64,000 nt of DNA from Streptomyces himalayensis subsp. himalayensis (GCF_013778455.1 NZ_JACEHE010000022.1:62001-126000); one strand, 5' to 3'. Positions 44,440-54,446 are shown, numbered from the stretch's first letter. Notes: generated by a model not told the origin, from the letters alone. Translations and numbers: made by a program.

Positions 44440-45815
44440 ACGCGCAAACCCAGCAGACCCAGCAGCAGACCCAGACGTACTGGCTGGAACAGGCGTGGCT
44501 CGACACGAACGTCGAGCCCGGGGTCGCACTGGACGTCGCGGACGGCCGGATCACCGCCGTCCACAAGGGAGCCGACACCCCACCCCCCGGCGCCGAAATC
44601 CTCCGTGGCCTGACCATCCCGGGCCTCGCCAACGCCCACAGCCACGCCTTCCACCGGGCACTGCGCGGCACCGTGCAGGTCGGCTCAGGCACGTTCTGGA
44701 CGTGGCGCGAGATCATGTACTCGGTCGCGGACCGGCTGACCCCCGAGACGTACCACGCGCTCGCGCGGGCGGTGTACGCGGAGATGGCTCTCGCGGGCGT
44801 CACGGTCGTCGGCGAGTTCCACTATCTGCACCACGCGCCCGGCGGGACCCCGTACGCCGACCCGAACGCGATGGGAGAGGCGCTGATCGCGGCGGCGTCG
44901 GAGGCCGGGATCCGCATCACGCTCCTCGACACGGCGTACGTCTCGTCCGGTTTCGGCCAGCCCCCGAACAAGCACCAGCTTCGCTTCTCGGACGGCACGG
45001 CGCAGGCGTGGGCGGAGCGTGCATCCCTGCTGGCATCCCAGCTGAAGGAGCAGGACCACGCGCGGATCGGCGCGGCGATCCACTCGGTACGGGCGGTACC
45101 GGCCGACCAGCTCGCGACGGTCGCCGAATGGGCCGGCGCCCGCCGCGCGCCCCTCCACGTCCACCTCTCCGAGCAGACCGCCGAGAACGACGCGTGCCAC
45201 GCGGCGCACGGCTGCACACCGACGCGACTCCTCGCGGACCACGGTGTGCTGGGCCCGCGCACGACGGGCGTACACAACACACACCTCACCCCCGAGGACA
45301 TCCGGCTGCTGGGTTCGGCATCCACGGGCACCTGCATGTGCCCGACCACGGAACGGGACCTGGCAGACGGCATCGGCCCCGCGGCAGCCCTCCAGAAGGC
45401 AGGCTCCCCGCTCTCCCTCGGCTCCGACAGCCACGCGGTGATCGACCTCCTGGAGGAGGCACGCGCGATGGAACTGAACGAGCGGCTCCGCACCCGCACC
45501 CGCGGCCACTGGACGGCGGCAGCGCTGCTGCGGGCGGCCACGGCGGACGGCTACGCGGCGCTGGGCTGGGGCGACGACGCCGGCGTACTGGAACCGGGTG
45601 CCCTGGCCGACTTCACCACGATCGCCCTGGACTCGGTCCGCACGGCGGGCACCCTGCCCCGCCTCGGCGCCGAGACGGCGGTCTTCGCGGCCACGTCGGC
45701 GGACATCCGCCACACGGTCGTAGGGGGCCGCCATGTCGTACGGGACGGGGTGCACACCCTGATCCCGGACGTACCGTCGGCGCTGGCGGAATCGATCGAA
45801 GCGTTGCGCGGCTAG
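44430..45815 (+). CDS. hutF: Formimidoylglutamate deiminase
   Basis: The 461-residue amidohydrolase deaminates N-formimino-L-glutamate to N-formylglutamate plus ammonia. The metal-binding strand is NAHSHAFHRALRG, and the second site is LHVHLSEQ. The catalytic Asp segment is SLGSDSHAVIDLLEEAR. The closing ADFTTIALDSVRTAG is typical. GTG 44430 overlaps the M20 gene by 10 bp, so the two are coupled. The first residues are Gln/Thr-rich (QTQQTQQQTQT). Confidence 0.94.
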   Translation: MQVNAQTQQTQQQTQTYWLEQAWLDTNVEPGVALDVADGRITAVHKGADTPPPGAEILRGLTIPGLANAHSHAFHRALRGTVQVGSGTFWTWREIMYSVADRLTPETYHALARAVYAEMALAGVTVVGEFHYLHHAPGGTPYADPNAMGEALIAAASEAGIRITLLDTAYVSSGFGQPPNKHQLRFSDGTAQAWAERASLLASQLKEQDHARIGAAIHSVRAVPADQLATVAEWAGARRAPLHVHLSEQTAENDACHAAHGCTPTRLLADHGVLGPRTTGVHNTHLTPEDIRLLGSASTGTCMCPTTERDLADGIGPAAALQKAGSPLSLGSDSHAVIDLLEEARAMELNERLRTRTRGHWTAAALLRAATADGYAALGWGDDAGVLEPGALADFTTIALDSVRTAGTLPRLGAETAVFAATSADIRHTVVGGRHVVRDGVHTLIPDVPSALAESIEALRG

Positions 45816-45839
45816 CTCGCCGAGAGGACTCACAGAACC

Positions 45840-47033
45840 ATGACCACCGCCGGAACAACCGCTGGAACCACCGCGCTCATCACCAACATCGGCAGCCTGG
45901 TCACCAACGACCCGAGTGCGGGCGACGGCCCGCTGGGCCTCCTGAAGAACGCGGCCGTGGTGATCGAGGGCGAGCGCATCGCCTGGGTCGGCCCGGCGGC
46001 CGGGGCCCCCGCCGCCGACACGGCGTACGACGCGGACGGCCGGGCCGTGATCCCCGGCTTCGTGGACTCGCACTCGCACCTGGTCTTCGCGGGCGACCGT
46101 ACGGAGGAGTTCAACGCCCGTATGTCGGGCCGCCCTTACTCGGCAGGCGGCATCCGCACCACGGTGGCCGCGACGCGCGCCGCGACGGACGCAGACCTGG
46201 AGGCGAACCTCACCCGCTACCTCCGCGAGGCCCTCCGCCAGGGCACGACGACGTTCGAGACGAAGTCGGGCTACGGCCTGACGGTCGAGGACGAGGCCCG
46301 AGCCCTGCGCATCGCGTCCGCCCACACGGACGAGGTGACATACCTGGGCGCACACATCGTCCCGCCGGACTACGCGGACGACCCGGCCGCGTACGTCGCA
46401 CTGGTGACGGGCGACATGCTGGAGGCCTGCGCACCGCACGCCCGCTGGATCGACGTCTTCTGCGAGAAGGGCGCGTTCGACGGCGACCAGGCCCGCACGA
46501 TTCTCACGGCGGGCAAGGCGAGGGGCCTGCACCCACGCATCCACGCGAACCAGCTCTCGTACGGCCCGGGCGTCCAGCTGGCGGTCGAACTGGACGCGGC
46601 GAGCGCCGACCACTGCACGCACCTGACGGACGAGGACGTCGACGCCCTCGCGAACTCGCAGACGGTGGCAACCCTCCTCCCCGGCGCGGAGTTCTCCACC
46701 CGAGCCGAGTGGCCGAACGCCCGCCGCCTCCTCGACGCAGGCGCCACGGTCGCCCTCTCGACGGACTGCAACCCGGGCTCGTCCTTCACGAGCTCCGTGC
46801 CCTTCTGCATCGCGCTGGCGGTACGGGACATGGGGATGACCCCGGACGAGGCGGTGTGGTCGGCGACGGCGGGCGGGGCGGCGGCCCTGCGCCGGGGCGA
46901 CGTGGGGCGGGTGGCGCCGGGCGCATACGCGGACCTGGCCCTGCTGGACGCCCCGAGCCATGTCCATCTGGCGTACCGGCCGGGGGTGCCGCTGGTTTCG
47001 GGGGTGTGGCGGCGGGGGGTACGCGAGGCCTGA
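45840..47033 (+). CDS. hutI: Imidazolonepropionase
   Basis: The 397-residue metal-dependent amidohydrolase opens the imidazolone ring to give N-formiminoglutamate. Metal ligands lie in VDSHSHLVFAGDR, the substrate segment is GRPYSAGGIRTTVAATR, and further metal ligands are in PRIHANQL and STDCNPGSSF. ATG 45840 lies 25 bp after hutF. It ends the histidine cluster. Confidence 0.95.
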   Translation: MTTAGTTAGTTALITNIGSLVTNDPSAGDGPLGLLKNAAVVIEGERIAWVGPAAGAPAADTAYDADGRAVIPGFVDSHSHLVFAGDRTEEFNARMSGRPYSAGGIRTTVAATRAATDADLEANLTRYLREALRQGTTTFETKSGYGLTVEDEARALRIASAHTDEVTYLGAHIVPPDYADDPAAYVALVTGDMLEACAPHARWIDVFCEKGAFDGDQARTILTAGKARGLHPRIHANQLSYGPGVQLAVELDAASADHCTHLTDEDVDALANSQTVATLLPGAEFSTRAEWPNARRLLDAGATVALSTDCNPGSSFTSSVPFCIALAVRDMGMTPDEAVWSATAGGAAALRRGDVGRVAPGAYADLALLDAPSHVHLAYRPGVPLVSGVWRRGVREA

Positions 47034-47122
47034 CAGCGCCCCGAGATCGAGGACGCCACAGGGACGCGGCCCTATCATGAGCCGTAGCACACAGTGACAG
47101 GTATCAGCGGGGAGGCCTCACC

Positions 47123-47320
47123 ATGGGCGCCACGGAAAGCCAGCATCCGATTCACCCGCCGATCCGGCCGCGGCTGTCGATCGAGGAACTGCTGGCTGCC
47201 AAGAACACTCAGCCGATCCGGTCCCTCGCTGATCTGAAGGCGGACACCTTCGAGTCCGACGAGGAGCTGGAGGAGTTCATCGCCTTCACCTATGCCGAGC
47301 GTCGGCGCGACGTCGCCTGA
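47123..47320 (+). CDS. Small antitoxin-like protein (orphan)
   Basis: The 65-residue protein is acidic in its C-terminal half (ESDEELEEFIAFTYAERRRD) and Pro/Arg-rich at the N terminus (HPPIRPRLSIEELLAAK). GGGGAGG 7 bp before ATG 47123 makes it convincing as a gene, and TATCAT at 47073 may be its -10. The layout recalls small antitoxins that precede PIN toxins in actinobacteria, yet no toxin follows; the next gene is a DUF397 protein on the other strand. Confidence 0.6.
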   Translation: MGATESQHPIHPPIRPRLSIEELLAAKNTQPIRSLADLKADTFESDEELEEFIAFTYAERRRDVA

Positions 47321-47404
47321 GCCGTACGGGGTGGCGAGCATCCCCGGAACGCGGTCCGCCGGGTCGGGGAAGGCCCGACCCGGCGGTGGGGCAGGGACTC
47401 CCGG

Positions 47405-47605
47405 TCAGCCCTGTCGGGTCAGGGCCAGGAACGACGACCAGGCAGCGGGGGAGACGGTGAAGCTGGCGCGGGTGGTGTCCTTGGAGTCGCGGATGTGGAT
47501 GGCGGAGGGGCAGGCGGCGACCTCGATGCATTCGCCCCCATCGCCACCGCTGTAGCTGCTCTTGAACCAGCGGAGCGGGCGGGCCGTGGACTGCTCGGTT
47601 CTCAT
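47405..47605 (-). CDS. DUF397-family small protein
   Basis: The 66-residue protein has the family motif RWFKSSYSGGDGGECIEVA and a terminal SPAAWSSFLALTR. Its ATG overlaps the TGA of the XRE gene (ATGA), so it is co-translated with it. DUF397 proteins (AbaA/WhiJ cluster ORFs) act with the adjacent XRE regulator in Streptomyces development. Confidence 0.9.
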   Translation of the reverse strand: MRTEQSTARPLRWFKSSYSGGDGGECIEVAACPSAIHIRDSKDTTRASFTVSPAAWSSFLALTRQG

Positions 47606-48450
47606 AGCTCTCCTTGCAGCAACTTCTCGATGTGGCGCAGGGATTCTGCCGGAGACAGCGCCTGAGCCCGCAGGATCCCATATCGAACGGAAATTCCACG
47701 GACTGTTTCCCGATCGGTGATGACGCGCCCGGTGCCCTGTGCTCCTAGGTACGCCACCTGTTCCCCGCCTCGTGGCGTCATCAGCGTGAACGGTCCGTCC
47801 GCACAGGCATGATCGGTCACGGACGTCGGCATCACCTGGATCTCGACGTTCGGGTTGTCTCCAGTGAGCAGCAGGTGTTCGAGCTGCCCACGCAATACCG
47901 ACGCGCCACCGAACGGGCGTTGAAGCACGGCCTCCTCGATGACGAAGCTCAGAGTCGGCGCAGGCTTGCGCTCGTAGATCTTGTGCCGTGCCAGCCGTGC
48001 CGCAACCATCTGGTCGATCTCGGCCTCAGTCCGACGGGGCCGCCACACCGTGAACATCGTCCCGGCGTACTCCTCCGTCTGTAGCAGACCAGGAACAGCC
48101 ATCACGGCGTACGCGTGGAACTCGACCGCCTCCTCCTCGATCCGCGCCGCATCCCGGAAGAACGCCGGATACCGAGTCCTGGCCACCTCCTTCTTCATCG
48201 CCAGCAAGACCCCGCCCGCGTCGAAAAGTTCGTCCGCCTTCTCGATCAGCTCGGGGCGTGGGATGCGCCGCCCCTGCTCGATCGCCGCGATCGTCTGCTC
48301 GCCGTAGCCCAGGCGCTTGCCCGCCTCGGTCTGGGTGAGTCCGGCCCGTTCGCGGAAGAGTTTGATCTGCCGGCCGAACGAGCGCAGGAACTCGTCGGCT
48401 GGGTCCTCGCGGCGTGCGGGCGCTGCGGCCCGTTCCTGTACGTACGTCAT
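47602..48450 (-). CDS. XRE-family regulator with DUF5753 domain (WhiJ-like)
   Basis: The protein is 282 residues from ATG 48450 (GAGGGGA 7 bp upstream). The N-terminal helix-turn-helix (LTQTEAGKRLGYGEQTIAAIEQGRRIPRP, in parts) is followed by the DUF5753 ligand/partner domain (FHAYAVMAVPGLLQTEEYA ... EIQVMP). WhiJ-like regulators occur with DUF397 proteins and anti-sigma-like ATPases, as here. It is divergent from the ATPase gene at 48569. Confidence 0.92.
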   Translation of the reverse strand: MTYVQERAAAPARREDPADEFLRSFGRQIKLFRERAGLTQTEAGKRLGYGEQTIAAIEQGRRIPRPELIEKADELFDAGGVLLAMKKEVARTRYPAFFRDAARIEEEAVEFHAYAVMAVPGLLQTEEYAGTMFTVWRPRRTEAEIDQMVAARLARHKIYERKPAPTLSFVIEEAVLQRPFGGASVLRGQLEHLLLTGDNPNVEIQVMPTSVTDHACADGPFTLMTPRGGEQVAYLGAQGTGRVITDRETVRGISVRYGILRAQALSPAESLRHIEKLLQGEL

Positions 48451-48568
48451 GGGCGTCCCCTCATTTCCCCTTGCTGCCCCGACAGCGCACACCCCGCACC
48501 CGGACAGTCACGCCATGTGAGGGTGTCGTCGCTGGTCACCGTACGAGTCGGACGCCAGCCTCGAGTCC

Positions 48569-49030
48569 ATGACGACCGAGATTCCCTCGTCCGAGGACAC
48601 CGATGCCCAACGGGCCGCCATCTACCAGGAGTTCACTATGTGCTTCACCTCCACACCCCGCGGTGCCCGCCTCGCCCGTCGGCTCGCCGCCCAACGGTTG
48701 GACGCCTGGGGGTGGCCCTACGGGACGGGCGTGAACGACACCGCGACGCTGATCGTCGCCGAGCTCACGGCGAATGCCGTGCAGCACGGGCGGGTGCCGG
48801 GACGGGACTTCCGGCTCCGCCTGACGGCGCCATCCGGTGCCGTACGGATCGAAGTCACGGACGCCAGAGGCGACCGTGACCGGCTCCCCGTCGGTGAACA
48901 CCTCGCCCCCGATCCGCTCGCGGACGGCGGACGTGGACTGTGGCTCGTTGCCCAGTCGACCGTGCGATGGGGCGTCGAGCCGCGCACCGGCGCCCCCGGC
49001 AAGACCGTGTGGGCCGAGGTGGCGGTGTAG
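48569..49030 (+). CDS. ATP-binding protein (anti-sigma/RsbW-type histidine kinase-like fold)
   Basis: The 153-residue protein has the N-box ELTANAVQHGR and G-box PLADGGRGLWLVAQ, ending GKTVWAEV. This is the HATPase_c_2 fold of RsbW/SpoIIAB-like proteins. It sits divergently to a WhiJ-like XRE gene, forming the third part of an XRE/DUF397/ATPase set. The start is uncertain; ATG 48638 is another option. Confidence 0.88.
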   Translation: MTTEIPSSEDTDAQRAAIYQEFTMCFTSTPRGARLARRLAAQRLDAWGWPYGTGVNDTATLIVAELTANAVQHGRVPGRDFRLRLTAPSGAVRIEVTDARGDRDRLPVGEHLAPDPLADGGRGLWLVAQSTVRWGVEPRTGAPGKTVWAEVAV

Positions 49031-49097
49031 GTGCGTCGGCGATGGTGGGCCGTCTGCCGGTCCGGGTGGCCGGTGCGCCGAAGGAACCTGCAGCAGG

Positions 49098-49114
49098 GTA
49101 TTCAATTGTATTCT
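49098..49114 (+). promoter_or_regulatory. Candidate promoter/operator of the toxin-antitoxin pair
   Basis: GTATTC is directly repeated ten bases apart (49098 and 49108). The TATTCT hexamer (49109-49114) ends six bases before the ATG at 49121, so the mRNA may be leaderless. The AT-rich patch stands out against its surroundings. Confidence 0.5.
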
Positions 49115-49120
49115 TCCTGC

Positions 49121-49384
49121 ATGGCTGACACGACCATCAAGATCAGTGAATCGATAAGGGACCGCCTGCGCACCCTCGCCGAGGAGCGGGGGCTCAGCAC
49201 GCGCGCGTATGTCGAGCGCGTGGTCGCCGCGACTCCCACCGAGGCAGAGCGAGCCGAGCGCACGGCGCGGGCGATCGCGTACATCCGCGCGAACCTGCGC
49301 CCGGACTTCACCGAAGGCGATGTGCGAGAGGCGCAGGAGTGGCGGGATGCGATCGTGGCCGGCCGAGTGGGGGAACGCCGGTGA
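49121..49384 (+). CDS. Antitoxin-like protein, ribbon-helix-helix/VapB-type
   Basis: The 87-residue protein starts MADTTIKISESIRDRLRTLAEERG, typical of a ribbon-helix-helix DNA-binding strand and helix, followed by STRAYVERVVAA. The C-terminal part (TEAERAERTARAIAYIRANL and FTEGDVREAQEWRD) would bind a toxin. The stop overlaps the GTG of the next gene (GTGA). The pair is most like VapBC-type modules. Confidence 0.78.
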   Translation: MADTTIKISESIRDRLRTLAEERGLSTRAYVERVVAATPTEAERAERTARAIAYIRANLRPDFTEGDVREAQEWRDAIVAGRVGERR

Positions 49385-49752
49385 TCATCCTGGACCACAC
49401 CGCGGTCCTCGCCCTGTGCCGAGGTCATCGGTTGCTGTCAGGACTGGCCGTCGTCGAGGTCGACGACCCTGACCAGCGAGCGCACATTCCGGCGCTCTGC
49501 CTGGTCGCTGCGAGTCTGGAGCTTCCTGGCGCTGCGGCGCATGTCGGGGCGCTGCCCGCCTTGGAATTCCTGCCGCTGGACTTCTCCGGTACGGCTGCGG
49601 TCGAGCACACGGTCTCCAAGGGGATGGACTGGGCCTATGGGCATGCCGTCTACGCCGCTGTTTCGAGGACCGTCGAGGGTCAAGTGCTGACCGCCACCCC
49701 CGACGCCTACAACGGCACGGGCGTATGGGCGGTCGACATCGGCAAACCTTGA
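49381..49752 (+). CDS. PIN-domain-like toxin (probable)
   Basis: The protein is 123 residues from GTG 49381, coupled to the antitoxin. The N-terminal strand IILDHTAVLAL has the first PIN acidic residue, and the C terminus has VLTATPDAYN with a second conserved Asp. The middle helix VYAAVSRT is also compatible. Only part of the acidic quartet is obvious, so it may be a divergent or weakened PIN nuclease. The adjacent overlapping antitoxin supports the assignment. Confidence 0.6.
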   Translation: MIILDHTAVLALCRGHRLLSGLAVVEVDDPDQRAHIPALCLVAASLELPGAAAHVGALPALEFLPLDFSGTAAVEHTVSKGMDWAYGHAVYAAVSRTVEGQVLTATPDAYNGTGVWAVDIGKP

Positions 49753-49789
49753 GTCAGGAGCGCCGACAGCCGGTTCATCGGCAAGTCCG

Positions 49790-51586
49790 TCAGGCCGGTG
49801 CGGTACCCGCTGTCCAGCGTTGGTCTGCTCGGCCCCCGGACGGGAGTTGGGCGAGTAGGGAGCCCGGTGCCTCCGAGTACGGGGTGACGGCGTGGTCCGG
49901 GGCGATGGCCGGGTGGATCGTGCCATGGGTGTCGACGGTGAAGGTCAGGTTGCGGCCGTTGGGGCCGTCGACCGAGGAGCACGTCCAGATGCCGATGGTC
50001 TTGTCGACGTCTCCGCGGCTGTCCAGGCAGTACGCGGGGGCGGCATACGACTGGATGACGCCGCGGTCGGCGTCCACGCGCCACCGCTGGGTGGGCGATG
50101 AGCTGCAGGGCGCGGTGACCACGTCCGTGCCGTTCTGGGCGTAGGCGTGCGGAGGCAGGTCCAGGCAGAGTCCCGAGGCCGCGTTGACGAACTGGGTGAA
50201 GTGGGCGCCCGGTGGCGGGGGTGCGGGGGACTTCGTCCGGGACGGTGACGGAGGCGGAGGCGGAGGCGGCGGGGGAGCGGGGCGCTCTGACGGCTTCGCC
50301 GACTTCGTCGGCTTCGCGGACATCGTGGGTGTGGGCGACGCGGAGACGGTCGCGGTGCTGGTCACCGTGACGGGCGGCTGTTGAGGCGGCAGCATGGCGC
50401 CGCGCCCGGCTGGTTCCGAGTCGGTCGACAGCAACAGCACGAGAAGCGGAGCCAGGGCCACACCCACGGCGACCGACACGAGTACGAGCCGCCGGGAGGG
50501 CCACCAGTCGGCTGCCTCGTCACTGCCCCTTGCCGCGGGGTACGTCCCCGGGTGCACGGACTTGGGGCCGGCCGCCTCGGCGTACGTCCCCGAGCGCGCA
50601 TGCGCGTCCACCTCCGCACGACCCGCGCGCCGGGAACGGCCGAACGCGCCGCCGACCCCGCACGCCGTACCCCCACCCCCTGCACGTGCGACGCCGCGGC
50701 CCGCGTACTCGGCCCCGCCCCACCCCAGCAACCCGTCCGCCAGCACCTCCCGCGGGGTGTCCCGCAGGCCGGTCAGCTCCGCGTACGCCGTGCTGCAGCA
50801 CGCGCAGTCGGCGAGGTGGGCGTGCAGGTCCGGGCTGTGCCGGGCGTACCCGGGGCGTACCGCCTCCTCGATGAGGCGGCCGTAGCCCCGGCAGCGGGTG
50901 TCTCCGCAGTGCGTGAGATGGGAGTTCAGCCAGGCCCGGCGCATCGCGTTCAGGGCCGATTCCTTCAGCTGGGCGACCTCGTCGGGCGAGGCACCCACGT
51001 AGACGGCCGTGTTCGGGTCCGGCTCCTCCTCCACCACGCCGTACCAGATGATGCCCTGCAGACGGAGCGGAAGGCTCTGGAAGGCGGCGACCATGACGGG
51101 GTCGGCCAGGCCCGTCGGGCCTCCCGGGTGCGCAGGTGCGGCGTCCCGGCCGAAGAGCCCGTCCGGCGCGGTGGCCGTCGCCGCCGTCGCGTCGAGACGG
51201 GCGAGCAGCCCGGGAGCGAGGCGTCCGCACCGGGAGTCCGCGGCCCAGGCGCGGGCCACGCGCAGTACGTGCAGCAGCAGATGGTGCCGCCAGGTGCCAC
51301 GCGGTTCGGCGCCCTGTTTCACCTCGTGCGCGGCGAGCGCGAACGCCTGCGCCGTCAGCTGCCGCGCGGAGTTCTCGCCGATGCCGCACAGCCGGGCGTA
51401 CCCGAGGACCGCGGGGCGGTGGCGGCGGCGGAGCTCGCGCAGTGCCGGGTACGCGGTCGAGGCGTTGGCCCGGAGCAGATCGGTGAGCTGTACGTCGGGG
51501 GCCTGGGCGTGCACCCCCTGTACGGCCGACTGCATGGTCGAAGTGTCGCTGTCCGTCCGGCCGAGCCGCCCCATCCGCACGCGCAC
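49790..51586 (-). CDS. Sigma-like/zinc-finger-like/transmembrane/ricin-lectin fusion protein
   Basis: The protein is 598 residues from GTG 51586 (GAGGAGG 7 bp upstream). The N-terminal ~200 residues resemble an ECF sigma-like region (ELRRRHRPAVLGYARLCG; LPLRLQGIIWYGVVEEEPD). A Cys cluster HLADCACCSTAY resembles an anti-sigma zinc finger, a linker follows, and then one transmembrane helix (LVLVSVAVGVALAPLLVLLL). A Pro/Ser/Lys-rich stalk with a poly-Pro run (PPPPPPPPP) comes next, and finally a ricin-B lectin (CLDLPPHAYAQNGTDVVTAPC, in parts; YCLDSRGDVDK). Such fusions occur in Streptomyces, but the role is unknown. A cytosolic regulator linked to an extracellular sugar sensor is a reasonable reading. 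Confidence 0.8.
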   Translation of the reverse strand: MRVRMGRLGRTDSDTSTMQSAVQGVHAQAPDVQLTDLLRANASTAYPALRELRRRHRPAVLGYARLCGIGENSARQLTAQAFALAAHEVKQGAEPRGTWRHHLLLHVLRVARAWAADSRCGRLAPGLLARLDATAATATAPDGLFGRDAAPAHPGGPTGLADPVMVAAFQSLPLRLQGIIWYGVVEEEPDPNTAVYVGASPDEVAQLKESALNAMRRAWLNSHLTHCGDTRCRGYGRLIEEAVRPGYARHSPDLHAHLADCACCSTAYAELTGLRDTPREVLADGLLGWGGAEYAGRGVARAGGGGTACGVGGAFGRSRRAGRAEVDAHARSGTYAEAAGPKSVHPGTYPAARGSDEAADWWPSRRLVLVSVAVGVALAPLLVLLLSTDSEPAGRGAMLPPQQPPVTVTSTATVSASPTPTMSAKPTKSAKPSERPAPPPPPPPPPSPSRTKSPAPPPPGAHFTQFVNAASGLCLDLPPHAYAQNGTDVVTAPCSSSPTQRWRVDADRGVIQSYAAPAYCLDSRGDVDKTIGIWTCSSVDGPNGRNLTFTVDTHGTIHPAIAPDHAVTPYSEAPGSLLAQLPSGGRADQRWTAGTAPA

Positions 51587-51728
51587 GCCTCCTCGCCAAG
51601 TAGGCCTGACCGTCCGGTACTTCGGCGTACCGGTGAGTAAGGTGTGCCCATAGTGGTGGAAGCGGCTGCCCGGGAAAAGGTGTTTCCCACGGTAACGGGG
51701 CTATATCGGCGCAGCGGTGGTGTCGGTG

Positions 51729-51885
51729 TTCTCCCCCAGCCCCGCCCCTTCCCGTAACCAGGGGGCTAGCCCCCTGGACCCCCGAAATCGCCCTTCGGGC
51801 TCGTCCTCAAACTCCCCCAGCAAACGCCGGGAGGTGCCCCGGACGGGCTGGAAAATCCAGCTCGTCCGGGGCACCTCCCAGTGGT
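51729..51885. repeat. Dispersed GC-rich repeat (copy C)
   Basis: The gap between two minus-strand genes holds GGGGGCTAGCCCCC, CGCCCTTCGGGCTCGTCCTCAAAC and a 16-bp inverted pair (GGTGCCCCGGACGGGCTGG with CCAGC..GTCCGGGGCACC, in parts). These are members of the family at 15129, 20262 and 56451. Confidence 0.7.
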
Positions 51886-51916
51886 CGCCGACGCACAGCT
51901 GCCGCTCCGTCGCCGG

Positions 51917-52960
<1,044 letters not shown>

Positions 52961-53210
52961 GATGTCCTCCATCGTTCTCGGCATATGGCTGCCGATGCCA
53001 ATACGTGCACTGCGGTGTGCGGCGCCTCCAAAGCCGGCCGTGTCGATAGTTGTTATCTCTAGCCCTACCCGCTTGAGCGACGTTGTCGCAAGTGCGTTGT
53101 GTGCCGATATGTCCGATTCTGGGCTGTTGTTCGGGTGTTGGAGGGCGAGGTGAGGGCGTAGTGTTCTAGGGCGTCAATCAGCAGTGAACGACTGTCGGGA
53201 GAGAGACGGC

Positions 53211-53579
53211 ATGGACCGCGGGACGGTCGGCAGTGCACATCGAGGCCGGCTTCTGGTCGAAGTCCGGGAAGAGGGACCGAGCGCCGTGGTGACACCGGCG
53301 GGTGAGCTGGATCACCACACCGCCGACCTGTTGCGCGAGCCCCTCGAAGGCTGCCTCGCCGACGGGTACACGCGTCTCGTGGTCGACTGTTCCCGGCTGG
53401 AATTCTGCGATTCCACCGGACTGAACGTGTTGCTCGGCGCACGACTCAAGGCGGACGCCCAGGGGGGCGGAGTCCATCTGGTGGGCATGCGCCCGGTGGT
53501 TGCGCGGGTATTCGAGATCACCGGAGCCGACGCGGTTTTCACGGTGCACGAGAGCCTCGACGCGGCCCTGGCGGACTGA
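53211..53579 (+). CDS. Anti-sigma factor antagonist (STAS domain)
   Basis: The 122-residue SpoIIAA/RsbV-like protein has the phosphorylatable Ser in FCDSTGLNVLLGA and a beta-strand start VVTPAGELDHHTA. ATG 53211 follows GGGAGAG. In partner switching, unphosphorylated STAS protein binds the anti-sigma ATPase and frees the sigma factor. It is next to, and divergent from, the sigma gene at 51917. Confidence 0.93.
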   Translation: MDRGTVGSAHRGRLLVEVREEGPSAVVTPAGELDHHTADLLREPLEGCLADGYTRLVVDCSRLEFCDSTGLNVLLGARLKADAQGGGVHLVGMRPVVARVFEITGADAVFTVHESLDAALAD

Positions 53580-53864
53580 GTACGCCGACGCCTCCAAGGC
53601 AAAGACTTCGGAAAGACCTCCGAATGGTTACGCCTCAGTTGTCTCTACGTGATCACTGCGTTACGAGTGTCACATGTCCCGTGTCGAATAAGTGGGTGTT
53701 CTCACGGTTCGGCCGGGCAGGAGACATCCTGAATCCGTCAACAGTCATCACAGCCAGTGCGTAGTGTCCTGCTGTTCGTCTCCGTTCCGTCCCCCTGAGC
53801 CCGAGTCGAGCCCAGTCCCAACGTCCTGCATCGTGAATCGGTGAATCGGTGAGGTGAAGCGCTG

Positions 53865-54446
53865 ATGAGCACCACCCGGTCTTACTCGCCGGGCGACGGT
53901 GGCCCGGAGCCGGGCGCCGCCGCCGAAGGCGCTTCCGTGGTGTCCGACGGCGCTTCCGGGACGGCCTACAGCGCCCCCGGAGTGCCCGAAGGCGCCCGCT
54001 CCTCCGGCGATGCCCCCGCCGAGCAGCACCCCGTCGGCCGCCTGTCGCGCAGGCTGAGCCTCAACGGCGCGAGCGGAATCGTCCCGCTCGCCCGCGACTT
54101 CACCCGGCAGGCGCTCTACGACTGGGGCTGGCTGCCCGCCGCGACCGCCGACCGGCGCGCTGCCGCCGAGGACGTACTGCTGGTCGTCTCGGAGCTCGTG
54201 ACCAACGCGTGTCTGCATGCCGAGGGGCCTGAGAGTCTGTGGGTCGCCTGCGACAGCAAGGTGCTGCGCATCGAGGTCACCGACCGCGGCGCCGGCCACC
54301 CCGCCCCGCGCACTCCGCACCGCGCCGGACGGCCCGGCGGGCACGGCATGTTCATCGTCCAACGCCTCTGTCTGGACTGGGGAGTTGTACGGAACCCCGG
54401 GGTGGCGGGCAAGACCGTGTGGGCCGAACTCAGCGCCCCCGCATAA
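53865..54446 (+). CDS. Anti-sigma-type ATP-binding protein (RsbW/SpoIIAB-like)
   Basis: The 193-residue protein has a ~50-residue low-complexity N terminus (AAAEGASVVSDGASG) before the HATPase domain with N-box SELVTNACLHA and G-box PGGHGMFIVQRL, ending KTVWAELSAPA. GAGGTGA before ATG 53865 sets the start. With the STAS protein and the sigma factor it forms a partner-switch set. The 285 bp before it hold only promoter-like and repeat text (GTGAATCG twice). Confidence 0.9.
   Translation: MSTTRSYSPGDGGPEPGAAAEGASVVSDGASGTAYSAPGVPEGARSSGDAPAEQHPVGRLSRRLSLNGASGIVPLARDFTRQALYDWGWLPAATADRRAAAEDVLLVVSELVTNACLHAEGPESLWVACDSKVLRIEVTDRGAGHPAPRTPHRAGRPGGHGMFIVQRLCLDWGVVRNPGVAGKTVWAELSAPA

Noticed and set aside
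44495..47080. Plus-strand 861-residue frame and minus-strand 801-residue frame across hutF and hutI
   Set aside because: Both overlap two canonical hut genes with complete active-site motifs. The alternative frames consist of Arg/Gly/Pro-rich text and have no recognisable domain.
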